Position numbers and translations under genes: made by a program. Of a stretch of 64,000 nucleotides of DNA, positions 19,968-29,684 are shown piece after piece. The number at the start of each line of letters is the position of its first letter. The first letter of the stretch is position 1. Source of the DNA: Aurantiochytrium sp. KH105. Lineage: Eukaryota; Sar; Bigyra; Thraustochytrida; Thraustochytriidae. The notes under the pieces are model-generated. The model was not told the origin of the DNA. It searched no databases and saw only the letters and a list, made by a program, of their open reading frames with translations. Location: positions 124,001-188,000 of the forward strand of contig BGKB01000098.1 in assembly GCA_003116975.1 (NCBI GenBank), written 5' to 3'.

Positions 19968-22433
19968 TTACGCTGAGGAAGGGGATCCATAGAGGGCGAG
20001 AGAGACGGAGATGCTCGTGGGCTTGGTGCCCGCAGGGATGTTGATTTGTATGGGCTGGGCGAGCTCGCGGTCGTCCCCAAGAGCGTGGAAATCAGCTGAT
20101 ATGGAATGCGCATGCGGCGATGACCGAGCGAGCCGGAAGCTCCATGGAAGCGCCACAAGCGGCGCACAGTGGTCAGAGCAGCAAATCAACGCGGTACTAT
20201 GCTTGCTGGTAAAGTCAGACGGAGCGTGCGACACGACAATAGTTACCTCGAGCGTATCCTTGGAGGTCCACCGGGACTGGAGCTGAATCGCTTCGGGAAT
20301 GACAAATATGGGGATGGGCCCAACGACAGTATTCGACCATATGACTCCACTCTCGCTGACTACTGATGCGATGATTTCACTGGCTCGACCAGGCGTTGTA
20401 CTGGCTGGGTCAATGTAGATGGGGGAAGCCATCTCACCAAAGAGGAAGACGCATTGCCACTGCAAGGGATGACTCAGATTGCTCGTACCAGAAGGAAAGA
20501 CGTGAACACAGACGCGAGCGCATTGATGTTCGTTCTCAAACGTCTGGATCTCCTGGCCCGTAGCAAGAATGAGAACAGGTACAAGACCTACGTCAGGATG
20601 CACATTTGGGTGGGATTCCGGCTTTTTGTCATCGATGACGATGCGAAGATTGTTGATGGCGGGGTGCAACGTCGTTTCGCCAGTGATTGGGGTGAGCAAG
20701 CAGTTCGAGACACGAGAAAGAGGATAGCTCGCTACTGTGCGTGAGTCTTGAAGGTCTTCTCGTCGATCGAGAATGACGCGAGGCACAGCCTTGTAGGCGA
20801 CAATGACGCGACGTGGACCCCAGGCATCCATGAGAAGCCAGTCGACTGGCTGTGGCACTCCAAATGTCCGTACGTGATGAAGCAGTCGTATTGCGCCGCT
20901 TTTGCGAAGGATGTAGCCATGCGTGCCTTTGCCTGCGCTTCTTGATCGACGAGAGAATCTTTCGACGCCGTCCCAGATCCTGTTGGCAGGGTGAAAATCC
21001 GGATCACTTGCGAATCCGAGCATAAAAATGTCCCAACGAGGATCTTGCCAGACGGGAGGACTGCCTGCACTACCGTGCCAGCGCTGCACGGCGTCTGCAG
21101 GAAAGTGCGCGTCGTCCTCGAGGACCAGAATGGCATCTAAATCGGAGAGGTCGGAGCGTCTTGCGAGAGCAGCCCATATTGCGATATGACTTGCGGCACA
21201 TCCCAAAACGCCGGCTCTAAAGCCGTGGTCCTCATACGGGTTTCCTGCATTGACAATGTCGTCGACGCGAAAGAGGTGTCGGCGCTCTTTGGTAAAGACG
21301 ATGTCCCGACCGCCATCAATGGCACGGTAGCGTTCGGGCTTGGGCCACACCTTGTCGAGACCGGTATCTTTGAGTTCGCGTAGAACACGGGGCCAGCGTG
21401 TCAATTTGTCCTGCTCCATATTGATGACAAGGGTCTGCACGAGACGAGGCGGTGCGTGCAGCGAGGGACATGGCAGAGCATCCCTCGCGGGTACGGCAAC
21501 GCACGGCTTGCTTGCTGCGAGAATGCAAAACTTGTGCTCTTTGAGTGCGTCGTGACATTCTTTGTCTGCATTGCCGAGCATGACAAGCTTTCCGTCAGGG
21601 GGCAGCACCTGTTGAACGACTGAAAGGTCGATGTCGATATCCAGGTCTTTATCCAGGACCAATGTGCGTGGCTGGGCAGCGCGAAAGATTTCGTCGTGTA
21701 TGACCCACTGACTCACGACGAAACACCGCTGACCCGGTTGGAGATCCCTTGGATTACCCTGATCTGTTTCGGAAACAAAGCCGATGCCTTGGTTGACGAG
21801 GTGAGCGAAGCCAATGACAGGTCTGCAGGTGCGCATGATGACAAGACAAGTTGGCGCGTTGCGAATATCCCGCCAGTACTCGAGGGCTTCTTGGCGCCTG
21901 AAAAGGATGAGCTTGAGTCGTCGCTCGATGTGGACCCGCATGACGTCGCGCTCAATGCCTGTGATTGCCGCGCGATCGGCCGCATAAGCAAGAACTTGAT
22001 TTTTGTCCCAGTCTGTGCGAATAATGTGTTCTTCCTCGTCGCCTTCAGGTCCAGGCAGGAGGATGCAGCACTGATATTGATGATGGTCCGGGAGAGGGCT
22101 CACCTTGGGGAAACACGTATTGTCATCGTTTCCGATTTCTTCAAGAGAGGCCGCGAGAGTTGGCAGCGCGAGCAGTGCGAGGAGCACGACGACGCAGCGC
22201 AGTGTCTTCGCCAGCCGCGCGTCTTTTCTTCCTTGTGGCGACTGCTGGCGTCCGGGGCGCGGGAAAAAGCGAACGTTGCTGCTACATCTGTGTGTTTCAC
22301 TCGTGCAGTCTTTACCTCTCCGCCTCGGCGTTGTTGGGCTGTCCGCGCGCGGCGAAAGGCGCGTCGTTTGCGCGTCTGCTTGCGGGTCTGTTTGCGCGGG
22401 CGCCCAAGCAATGGACGCCCTCCGGAGTGTCAT
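19968..22433 (-). CDS. GT25-type glycosyltransferase, single-pass type II membrane protein
   Basis: The protein has 821 residues. A basic N-terminus and a hydrophobic helix at 79-96 (LRCVVVLLALLALPTLAASL) fit a Golgi/ER type II anchor. The glycosyltransferase family 25 core spans about 330-570. It starts LVINMEQDKLTRWPRVLREL, contains GVLGCAASHIAIWAALARR, and has the acidic metal/sugar-nucleotide motif VLEDDAHF with E439-D440-D441. The GTHGYILRKSGA block is also typical of the family. Family members include bacterial LPS galactosyltransferases and animal collagen galactosyltransferases, so a transferase acting on glycoprotein or wall glycan is likely; donor and acceptor are unknown. The ~230 residues before the core contain a Cys-rich patch. 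The ~250 residues after it are beta-rich and unrecognised, so the protein is longer than the usual single-domain enzyme. Confidence 0.78.
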   Translation of the reverse strand: MTLRRASIAWAPAQTDPQADAQTTRLSPRADSPTTPRRRGKDCTSETHRCSSNVRFFPRPGRQQSPQGRKDARLAKTLRCVVVLLALLALPTLAASLEEIGNDDNTCFPKVSPLPDHHQYQCCILLPGPEGDEEEHIIRTDWDKNQVLAYAADRAAITGIERDVMRVHIERRLKLILFRRQEALEYWRDIRNAPTCLVIMRTCRPVIGFAHLVNQGIGFVSETDQGNPRDLQPGQRCFVVSQWVIHDEIFRAAQPRTLVLDKDLDIDIDLSVVQQVLPPDGKLVMLGNADKECHDALKEHKFCILAASKPCVAVPARDALPCPSLHAPPRLVQTLVINMEQDKLTRWPRVLRELKDTGLDKVWPKPERYRAIDGGRDIVFTKERRHLFRVDDIVNAGNPYEDHGFRAGVLGCAASHIAIWAALARRSDLSDLDAILVLEDDAHFPADAVQRWHGSAGSPPVWQDPRWDIFMLGFASDPDFHPANRIWDGVERFSRRSRSAGKGTHGYILRKSGAIRLLHHVRTFGVPQPVDWLLMDAWGPRRVIVAYKAVPRVILDRREDLQDSRTVASYPLSRVSNCLLTPITGETTLHPAINNLRIVIDDKKPESHPNVHPDVGLVPVLILATGQEIQTFENEHQCARVCVHVFPSGTSNLSHPLQWQCVFLFGEMASPIYIDPASTTPGRASEIIASVVSESGVIWSNTVVGPIPIFVIPEAIQLQSRWTSKDTLEVTIVVSHAPSDFTSKHSTALICCSDHCAPLVALPWSFRLARSSPHAHSISADFHALGDDRELAQPIQINIPAGTKPTSISVSLALYGSPSSA

Positions 22434-22527
22434 TGCGCCGAGTTGGGACGTGGTCTGTTGATGCTGCTGCTTCTACTCCTGCTCAAAACTAGAGTGACCT
22501 TGTGAGTCAAACGCGATCAAACGTATA

Positions 22528-22640
22528 CAAACAAACAAACAAACAAACAAACAAACAAACAAACAAACAAACAAACAAACAAACAAACAAACAAACAAAC
22601 AAACAAACAAACAAACAAACAAACAAACAAACAAACAAAC
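22528..22640. repeat. CAAA/AAAC tetranucleotide microsatellite, about 28 perfect units
   Basis: A run of 113 nt of perfect CAAA units sits about 95 bp upstream of the start codon of the GT25 gene. It is the longest pure microsatellite in the window. Confidence 0.97.
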
Positions 22641-22899
22641 ATGACGTCATCAAGCAACGAGTGGCAGGCAAACAAGGCAGCAATGAACCTTTTGCGTCTT
22701 GGTCTGTCTGGCAGACTTTGCTTGGGTTGCAGCGCCGCACGTCAAACACGCGTCCGCGTCGCCTCCCGTCGGCTTTGGCAAGCCATCGTCATTTCAGAAG
22801 TGATGGCGAAGATGAGGATGGAAAGCTTTTGCGTGAGCCAGCAAGGTTGATGTCAGGATGCTGTCAGGATTCGACGAGAAGAGCAGCACTGCTTCGCCA

Positions 22900-22990
22900 A
22901 ATAGGCAAGCAAGGAAAGGCAAGCAAGGAAAGGAAAGGCAAGCAAGGCAAGGCAAGGCAAGCAAAGGCAAGCAAAGGCAAGCAAGGAAGA
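22900..22990. repeat. Imperfect GCAAG/GGAAA pentamer-like tract
   Basis: The tract consists of interleaved GCAAG, GGCAA and GGAAA units with slippage variants, and is purine-rich on the plus strand. Confidence 0.9.
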
Positions 22991-23282
22991 TGGAGATAGC
23001 TGAGATCTCCGACCGCGTAAATCTTCTGGAGGCGCGAGTCGACGCGAGTAATGACTCTGTGCAGGCGTTGCCGCGTCCACCAGGCCACCGTCTCGTGCGG
23101 CGCGCTTAACGTTTTGTCTTGTACTAACAGTAAGGCCTTTGGCGAGATCATGAAGAAGATCGATTGATCGCATCGCAGCATCAACTGAAGACGAACGAGG
23201 CCGCGGTGTTGTGCCACAAGAGGATCGGCAACATCTCCACCATCCATGGCCACTCCACGGTGCCGGACGCGCTGGACACGCC

Positions 23283-23302
23283 GATCGATCGATCGATCGA
23301 TC
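23283..23302. repeat. GATC x5 palindromic tract
   Basis: Five perfect GATC units form a self-complementary 20-nt sequence. A shorter run of the same unit occurs near 15464-15478. Confidence 0.95.
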
Positions 23303-25019
23303 AGCGCCCTGATCTCCATAGACAGTCGCGGAGCCCGGCTCGGATGGCGCGCGGAATCGAGTCTCGCCGGGCCAGGGCGCGTGCAATCAAGTGCATGCGC
23401 GAGCAACCCCGATGCGACGCGACGCGAGCCCGGCCGCGTGGAGCTCGAGGGCTGGTCGGCGACGGGGTGTACAAGTACTTCTTCTTCAAGCTCGTGAGGT
23501 CGTGGTTCTCCTTCCGCGGGGCCGGGAACGCAGCCCGGGAATGGACGATGAGGGGCGGCGGCAGTGCCGTGCCATGCCGTGCCGTGCCGTGCGTGCGTCG
23601 CTCGTGCTGGTGGACGGACTGCTGCAGCATCTGCAGCGTGCTCGCTTGCTTGCTTGCACAAAGCGAAGCTCGGAAAGCTCCAACTCGAGCTTCTTCGAGG
23701 TGCTTGGTGGGTGGGGCCGGGCCTTTCTGTCTTATTCTTGCGAAGTGTACGGCGCTGTTCAAGTTCGGGGCGCTTCGATCCTGGCAGCTGGCTGGCTGCA
23801 TTGCCTCTGGAGACGGCAGGGCCCGCCCGTTCATCGCAGGCAGACTTGCGCTCGGGCCGCCAGGTCTTGCTGGTCGCGGCGATGTGCGCCAAGGTGGCTG
23901 ACCATCCCGAGGGCGGATGGGGTTGTCTCGATCGTTGACGCGCACAAGCTTGCTGGAATGTCCCTCAAAAATGTATGAAAAGTGTCGTGCTGCTTCTTTC
24001 CCTCGCCCGCGCTGCGTTGATTGTAATTACGCTGCACGGGACGCGAAGCGGAGGGAGAGCGGAGGAACGCACCTGGCGCGCATTGACAACCGAGCAATAC
24101 AGCAGCAGGCATGCAGGATACCACGCGGAAACAAGTCCGCTCTCCCTCGCTCTCCCTCCATGAGATTTGACATTTGGACTTGCTGCGCCGCAGCGGTCCG
24201 CACAATCGTAGGTGCGACCACCAAGCAGGGCGCAAGCAAGCTTCTGCGGACCGACCAGAGAGGCAGGGATCAAGAGAGAGAGAGAGAGAGGGAGAGGGTA
24301 GAGATTTAGAAATGGGGTTTTCATTGAAGATGAAGAAGTCTTTTCGAATGAATGGCCAACCAAGGATCGCCTCCCTTTTCCGCGCAAAAATGAAGAACGG
24401 TTGAAGAAGACCAGACAACCCACGCAGGGAGAACGGCGCGGGGCTTTGTGCCCCATGCCATTCTCCTGAGGTGTGGGCGAAAAAGTAGCTTAGATTTCGC
24501 TCTGCTTTCGCCTTTCCGGCGGTCTTGCGCGAACGAGTGGGCGTCGGAGGGCGGCTCTTTTCTTCTGGCCAGGCAGCCTTCCTGCCGGCCAAGCCGTCCG
24601 CCCCGTACGCTCGGCAGGCAGCAGCCGCACGTGGAAAAGTTGCGGCTGCTCGTTGCGGTCTTCGCGACGTCACCCTCGGGATCGTTGCGTCGCGCTGTGT
24701 CGCTGCTCGGCACGCGGCGTTTGTTCGTCCATCCTGCTCACTGTCCGTCAAGCGCCTTGCTGGCCGCCCCGCTGCGCCCTCCCTCTCTTTACCCACAGCA
24801 TGCCCACATGCGGCGCGCGCCTTCCTCCCCCCCTACTTTCCGAGCGGCCCACGGCAGCGTGTTGGCGGCTGCGGGCGCTGTTTCCCCCCGCAGCGGTGTC
24901 CCATCGGACCCCGCAGTGGCTCGTACATGCGCGCGGTGTCCACGCGGAAGGGGCGCTGGGGCAGGACAGGATCGCGCGTAGGCGGCGCTAGGCCGCGGGT
25001 ACGCGTGCAGCTGCGTTGA

Positions 25020-25105
25020 TGAGCCAGCCCGGCCAAGCCCAGCCCGGCCAAGCCCAGCCCAGCCCGGCCAATCCCAGCCAAACCAAGCCCAGCCAGGCCG
25101 AGCCG
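25020..25105. repeat. CCAAGCCCAGCCCGG-type imperfect repeat
   Basis: C-rich units of AAGCCCAGCC and CCCGGCCAAG alternate over about 85 nt, then decay. The tract has no coding signature. Confidence 0.85.
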
Positions 25106-25654
25106 CCCGCCCGGCGCAGAGCGGCTGGCTGCCAGCGGGCGCGTTGCGCGCGGCCGAGCGCGGCTCGGGGCGGCTGCGAAGGCGGCGCGAGGAGAGGGAA
25201 GAGAAATGGAGGGAAAGGAAAAGATGCAGCAGGAGAAATGGTCTCAAGAGGGGGTGTGCACCGGCCGTGCGGGAAAGCAAGCAAGCTGCGGCTGCGGCTG
25301 GTCGCGGTAAAAAGACTGGGCTCGGAAAGAGGATCTTTGAGCTGCGCGGACCGTGCCGCCAATGGCCGATGGAGTGGGCACGCACGGCCTTCGACGGAGG
25401 CCGAGACGAGCCACGCCACGCCAATGAAAGCGAAGCAAAGCGACGCAACGCAACGCGAAGCGGAACGAGGCGAGGCGAGGGAGTGGAAGAAAACGGAGAT
25501 CAACGCGAAGCCCCACGCTCGGCCCTCGCGGACGCAGCCGCAGAGCGGAGGCGGAGGCGGGGGCGCCGCAGCTACAGTGCAAAAAAGCAGCGCAGCGTGC
25601 GTGCGCGCGCCTTGATTCACAGCCGGGCAGACGCGGAAGTCGAGGCACGTCCAG

Positions 25655-25750
25655 CAGACAGACACGCAAGACAGACAGACAGACAGACACACAGACATCC
25701 TTCCACCATACAGACAGACAGACAGACAGACAGACTTACAAACAGACAAG
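25655..25750. repeat. Compound GACA tetranucleotide array
   Basis: Two GACA blocks flank a 20-nt interruption (CATCCTTCCACCATA core). The frame across it encodes only RQTD-type sequence. Confidence 0.92.
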
Positions 25751-25840
25751 AGAAGAAAGAAACCACCACCCGGAGGCCAGCCGGCCGAGCCCAGCCCAGC
25801 CGCGAGGACGCGGACACCGACCGTCCAGGCCGAGCGCAGA

Positions 25841-25910
25841 GACGCAACGCGACGCGACGCGACGCGACGCGACGCGCCCAGACGCGAGGCGAGGCGAGGC
25901 GAGGCGAGGC
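25841..25910. repeat. GACGC array followed by GAGGC array
   Basis: GACGC pentamers fill about 25841-25877 and GAGGC pentamers about 25886-25910. The switch of unit within 10 bp suggests mutation and re-expansion of one ancestral pentamer. Confidence 0.9.
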
Positions 25911-26079
25911 ATCGCGGGCGGCGGCGGAGCGGCGCGTGCCGGCGAGCGTCGCGGAGCGGAGCGGCGCGGCGTGCAGTGCGCGGGGCCATCAGGAAAAGGG
26001 GAGGACGCATCAACATCAGATCGTCAACGCGGCGCGCGGGAGAGCAAGGCGGAGCAGAGCAGGTCGGCCTGGGCAGCGA

Positions 26080-26142
26080 CAGCAAGAGCAGCGACCGCAA
26101 GAGCAGCGACAGCAAGAGCAGCGACAGCAAGAGCAGCAGCAG

Positions 26143-26176
<34 letters not shown>
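26080..26176 (+). repeat. AGCGACAGCAAG / CAG array in the 5' leader of the TPR gene
   Basis: AGCGACAGCAAG-type 12-mers pass into AGCAGCAGC trinucleotides. The array ends about 45 bp before the chosen start codon at 26220, so it is probably in the 5' UTR. Confidence 0.85.
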
Positions 26177-26219
26177 AGCAAAAGAGCAGGGCAGCCAGCC
26201 CGCTGGGCGGGCGGCGAGG

Positions 26220-27431
26220 ATGCCGAGCCTGCTGGAACTGTGCTGCGGCGAGGCGCGGCGCGGCGACTCGCACGGCGAGGACGTCAAGGCGTTCTCCGTG
26301 TTCGGGCAGGGGCCCGCGCAGGCGGACGACGCGGACATGAAACTGCCCAGCGTGGATCTCTTCGACGATGCAGACGGCCTCGCGCGCTTTATCGGCCGCG
26401 AGCCGAGTGACAGATATACGCGAATCTTCGTCGAGGAGCAGACCAAGGCCCTCGATGCATGGGAGGCAGAGGAAAAGCAACAACTCATGGACCTCGACGA
26501 AAGGGAGAGGCTCGTTGACGAGGAACTCCGCGCCATGGTGGAAAAGAATCGCTCCCTCGACGAACAGGTCGCCAACCTCGAGGCACACGCACAGGGGTCC
26601 GAGCCGCTCGACCTCAACCTCCACGAGAGCGAGCTCGCCCGCGTCTCCGGATTCTCGCACATGACCGGCTTCAGCAACCGAGACCTCGACCTCCTCAGCA
26701 GCTTTTTGACGAGCAAGCCGGAGGAAAGCGCCCAAACATCCACACAAGGCGTCTCGTTCGCCGACCCTTCGTCCGCCTTCATCCACGAACTCCAAGACTC
26801 GCTGGCCGATTCGGACGACGAAGGCGAGGCCGAAAACACGTCCTCAACATCTTCCGCTGCTGCTGCTGCTGCTGCAGCAGCAGCAGCAGCTCCCGTCGAC
26901 TTGCTGCAGTCCGGCGTCGAGGCATGCTACCGCAAGGACTACACGCGCGCAAAACGAAATCTCAAAAAATGCGCACGTCTCGCCGTGCTCCAACAGGATG
27001 AGATGCTCGCGGCGCGCGCCCTCGCAAACCTCGCAAATGTATACGAAATCACACTTCGCTCCGCAAAGGCCCTCGCACTCTACAGAACCTGCATCGCCCT
27101 CTTGCGCAAGAACGAGGATCTGACGCGGGAACGATTTGTCGTCGCCAACGCGCTGCTTTCCTGTGTCAATATGAAAAAGTACGAAGAGGCCATCGAATAC
27201 GGCCGTCGCCAGCTCGAAATTCTCAAAGCCACCCAGGCACTCCACTCGAGGCGCGCAGAGCCACAGGACGTCCACGATGATATCGAACAGCAGATACGCG
27301 ACACATCCGAGGTCATCGCCGAGCTCGAGAGCGCCCTCGCTGACGGCTACGAGGTCTCCTTTGATCTCCACGCAAAAGATCGAAGTCTCTATGCCCTCAA
27401 ATCCACCAGGTCCATGTACGCCTCTGAATAA
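26220..27431 (+). CDS. TPR-containing protein with N-terminal coiled coil, function unknown
   Basis: From MPSLLELCCGEAR the frame gives 403 residues. An in-frame extension back to 25971 is Ala/Arg repeat translated from the CAG array, so I reject it. Residues ~70-125 form an acidic coiled coil (EEKQQLMDLDERERLVDEEL). A disordered segment contains a 12-Ala run near 213-224. Residues ~228-370 are TPR-like helix pairs (AARALANLANVYEITLRSAK and ANALLSCVNMKKYEEAIEYG). The C-terminus is short and polar. The TPRs imply protein-protein binding. The arrangement resembles no family I can name. Confidence 0.78.
   Translation: MPSLLELCCGEARRGDSHGEDVKAFSVFGQGPAQADDADMKLPSVDLFDDADGLARFIGREPSDRYTRIFVEEQTKALDAWEAEEKQQLMDLDERERLVDEELRAMVEKNRSLDEQVANLEAHAQGSEPLDLNLHESELARVSGFSHMTGFSNRDLDLLSSFLTSKPEESAQTSTQGVSFADPSSAFIHELQDSLADSDDEGEAENTSSTSSAAAAAAAAAAAAPVDLLQSGVEACYRKDYTRAKRNLKKCARLAVLQQDEMLAARALANLANVYEITLRSAKALALYRTCIALLRKNEDLTRERFVVANALLSCVNMKKYEEAIEYGRRQLEILKATQALHSRRAEPQDVHDDIEQQIRDTSEVIAELESALADGYEVSFDLHAKDRSLYALKSTRSMYASE
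26859..26890 (+). repeat. Perfect 32-bp palindrome encoding poly-Ala (GCT run then GCA run)
   Basis: The Ala run is encoded first by GCT and then by GCA codons. The DNA is therefore a CTG run meeting a CAG run at a central CTGCAG and is fully self-complementary over 16+16 bp. Confidence 0.95.
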
Positions 27432-27968
27432 TGCCATCATGCTCGCGCGCACGCGCATGTTGGTTCTCTTTCTTCTCGCGGCAGTCTGCGTGCGCGCAAT
27501 CGTAATCTAAGCGAAGCGTTGTCTCTCTTTTATGTTTTGCGATTTTCGCCATCTCTGGCTGCAACTTTATTCTTTTTTGATAAAGGTTCGTCGAAGGCTT
27601 TCCGACGACCTGAATGATAGACAGAGGAGGCCATCACCTCATGCACCATGGTGCAAGCAAGCACACTTGGAGGGAAGCCACCATGGAAATTTTCTTTTGA
27701 AAAAACGGGCGCCGTCTTTTTTATTGTCATAATGTCACTGACACTGAGCAAAATGCTGTACTGTAGGCCTATTCTCAATTTCCTTGTTCAATGCAATGCA
27801 ATGTGAAGATAATGAAAATGAAAACATAGTCTTTGATGAGCAAGCTCATATATATGATGACTCTCTAAGGCCGAAGGAAAATCTTTGACTGGGGCCCCGC
27901 ACTTGCAACGGCCTTGGTATGGGACCCACAAATTGTTGGATTAGGACTACGCGCTCGCAACAAACTTG
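27432..27968. other. Convergent intergenic region, no supported gene
   Basis: This 537 bp lies between the stop of the TPR gene and the stop of the secreted Cys-rich gene. The right part is AT-rich with short T runs and one TAGGCCTA octamer (27764-27771). TTTATT at 27719-27724 would be a minus-strand AATAAA for the secreted gene. No coding frame is credible. Confidence 0.6.
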
Positions 27969-28469
27969 TTAGTATGTGCACTCCGGGAAAGCGAGCTGCG
28001 TCATGTCCTTGATGATATTCTGAATATCGTGAATGAGCGCCACCGGGTTGTGCTCGTCCATGGCAGCGCGGGCAATCTCGTAAGGAATGCGCACAGCCAA
28101 GTCAATCACCTTTTGCGAGCAGACCTGCTTGTCCTCGCAGCAGATGGCACCAGCGTTAATGTCGTATCCCGCCGGGCAAGGGTCGAAGCACGTCGGGCCC
28201 TCACCAATCGCGCCCTTCTCACCGCACTTGGCGTAGCACAGGCCCATCTGCTTTTCTTCGTCGGCCGTGCAGTTGCCAAGGTGTCCGAGGCCTCGCCACT
28301 CGATCTTCTTCCAGCACGCGCCGCTCTCGTTGGCCGTCTCCATGCCGCGAAGACTGTTGGGGGCTTCCTTCGTCTCCACGAGAAGATCCGTGAAATGCGC
28401 CGAGGCAGGCTCCATCACGAGCGCCAGAACGGCCAGAATGACCACGAGCATCGCATTGGAAGAACCCAT
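27969..28469 (-). CDS. Small secreted cysteine-rich protein
   Basis: The product has 166 residues with a clear signal peptide (MGSSNAMLVVILAVLALVME, cleavage after ASA near residue 24). The mature part has ten cysteines, among them CYAKCG, CFDPC and an adjacent CC pair, enough for five disulphides. The last ~40 residues are helical without Cys except one near the end. There is no membrane segment or GPI signal. The fold is not one I recognise. Such short secreted Cys-rich proteins are common in stramenopiles and dinoflagellates; I infer an extracellular or vacuolar role. It is not assigned a toxin or effector function. Confidence 0.78.
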   Translation of the reverse strand: MGSSNAMLVVILAVLALVMEPASAHFTDLLVETKEAPNSLRGMETANESGACWKKIEWRGLGHLGNCTADEEKQMGLCYAKCGEKGAIGEGPTCFDPCPAGYDINAGAICCEDKQVCSQKVIDLAVRIPYEIARAAMDEHNPVALIHDIQNIIKDMTQLAFPECTY

Positions 28470-29684
28470 CTTGAAGCTGGTGTTTTCGTCTTCGACGACA
28501 AAGTCTGTGCTACGGCTGCTCTCGCCACGAGAGAAATATAATAGAAAGGAGGTCGTTGACGTTGTCGATTACGATCACGTTAGTATAGTCCGCGGGCACA
28601 GCAACCCAATGCAAACAAAGCAGAGCAAAGCAAAGCGATACCATGCATTGCAATGTAGTGCAACGCAACACAGCTCAATGCAAGCGAGAGAGTGCCTCGA
28701 GCGTCTGCCCTTGGCCACCGCAACGGCGGCGGCATTCGCCCATCCTGGCCGAGGCTGAGGCACTCTCTCGTGAAAAAATCCATCGCGGGCCGGGCCCCGT
28801 CCACCTCCTCGCGGAAGGGAGAAGAGACAGAGGGGCGTGCACGTCCAGTGCCGACGCAAGCGCGCTGGGCGCCGCTGCGTGCGCCTCTCTCGCAAGTGAC
28901 CTACCTGGCTTCGCGCTGAGGCTTCGGGCTCCGCGATTGCGCTTTTGCCAAATGAGCGCGGCCGGCCGGAACTGCAACCCCAAGATCGCGTCAGTGTGCC
29001 TCCTCACTGCTCCACTGGCCCCAGAGCAACGGACTCCACTGTTGATACCCTGGTCCAGGAAGATTTTATCAAAGGGGAAACGAAGCCCAAAGCCAATTGT
29101 ACACACTGAGATCATTTGTGAGTTGTGCAGTCCCGGGGAGTCCTCGGGGACAGGGGGTGCTGCAGATGTGGAAATATCCCGTCGAGGTGTCCGTGGGATT
29201 TGCTTGTGCATGGATGTCTAAAGCTCGAGAAGACGACGCCACGGCAGGCCGACAGGCTTGCTTGCTTTATCACAGACCATTGATCATTCTTTCGCTTCTA
29301 TTTTCCCGTCACTGCCCGTGGTTGATGATCTCAACGGACTTGATAATCAATGTTCTGATTGATGTTTAGAAGAACTAGGCGTAGGCCTATTGTGATGGAT
29401 AAATTTTGTTTCCTAATGAACACAACGCCTGGTTGATTGATGAGCAATGGTGATTGTGAGCACCAAATGAAGACAGTGTACTTAGGCCTCGTCTTGGCGA
29501 GCATGACAAAACACAGCTCACGTACATCAACAGGAAACATCAAGGAGAGCGGGCCCAGGCTCAAGCTCTCATCCTGAGCAAGCTCTTCTTCTTTCCACCA
29601 CGCACCATCCTGCTGACGCGAGTTTGTCTCGGTGCGACTTCCGAGATCCTGCCAGCTGCTGCTGCTGCTGCTGCTGCTGTCAGC
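28470..29684. other. Divergent intergenic region, no supported gene
   Basis: About 1.2 kb lies between the secreted-protein and ATG9 start codons. It contains degenerate GCAAA/TGCAA pentamers (about 28612-28690), a TAGGCCTA octamer (29382-29389), and a CTG run (about 29655-29677) directly before the ATG9 start. It presumably contains both promoters. Confidence 0.6.

Larger units (their letters stand above)
22434..26219. other. 3.8-kb gene-poor island rich in short tandem repeats
   Basis: Many frames are open by GC content, but their translations are repeat products (NKQT, RSID, RQTD) or Arg/Ala/Pro-rich sequence without domains. The island contains AAAC, GCAAG, GATC, GTGCC, GA, GCCCA, GACA, GACGC, GAGGC and CAG arrays, which are listed separately where clear. 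I find no tRNA, snRNA or transposase here. Confidence 0.65.

Noticed and set aside
22528..22640. CRISPR-like periodic repeat
   Set aside because: The unit is 4 bp without spacers, so it is a simple microsatellite.
22502..22999. Open frame starting with NKQT repeats
   Set aside because: It is a translation of the AAAC microsatellite followed by pentamer repeats, with no natural protein sequence.
23164..24981. Several 160-320-codon frames on both strands
   Set aside because: The frames overlap each other and are Arg/Pro/Ala/Cys-rich, arising from GATC, GTGCC and similar repeats. None has a domain or a consistent frame.
25971..26219. N-terminal extension of the TPR protein
   Set aside because: The frame is open only through the CAG/AGCGAC array and encodes Ala-Arg repeats. 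The ATG at 26220 starts ordinary sequence.
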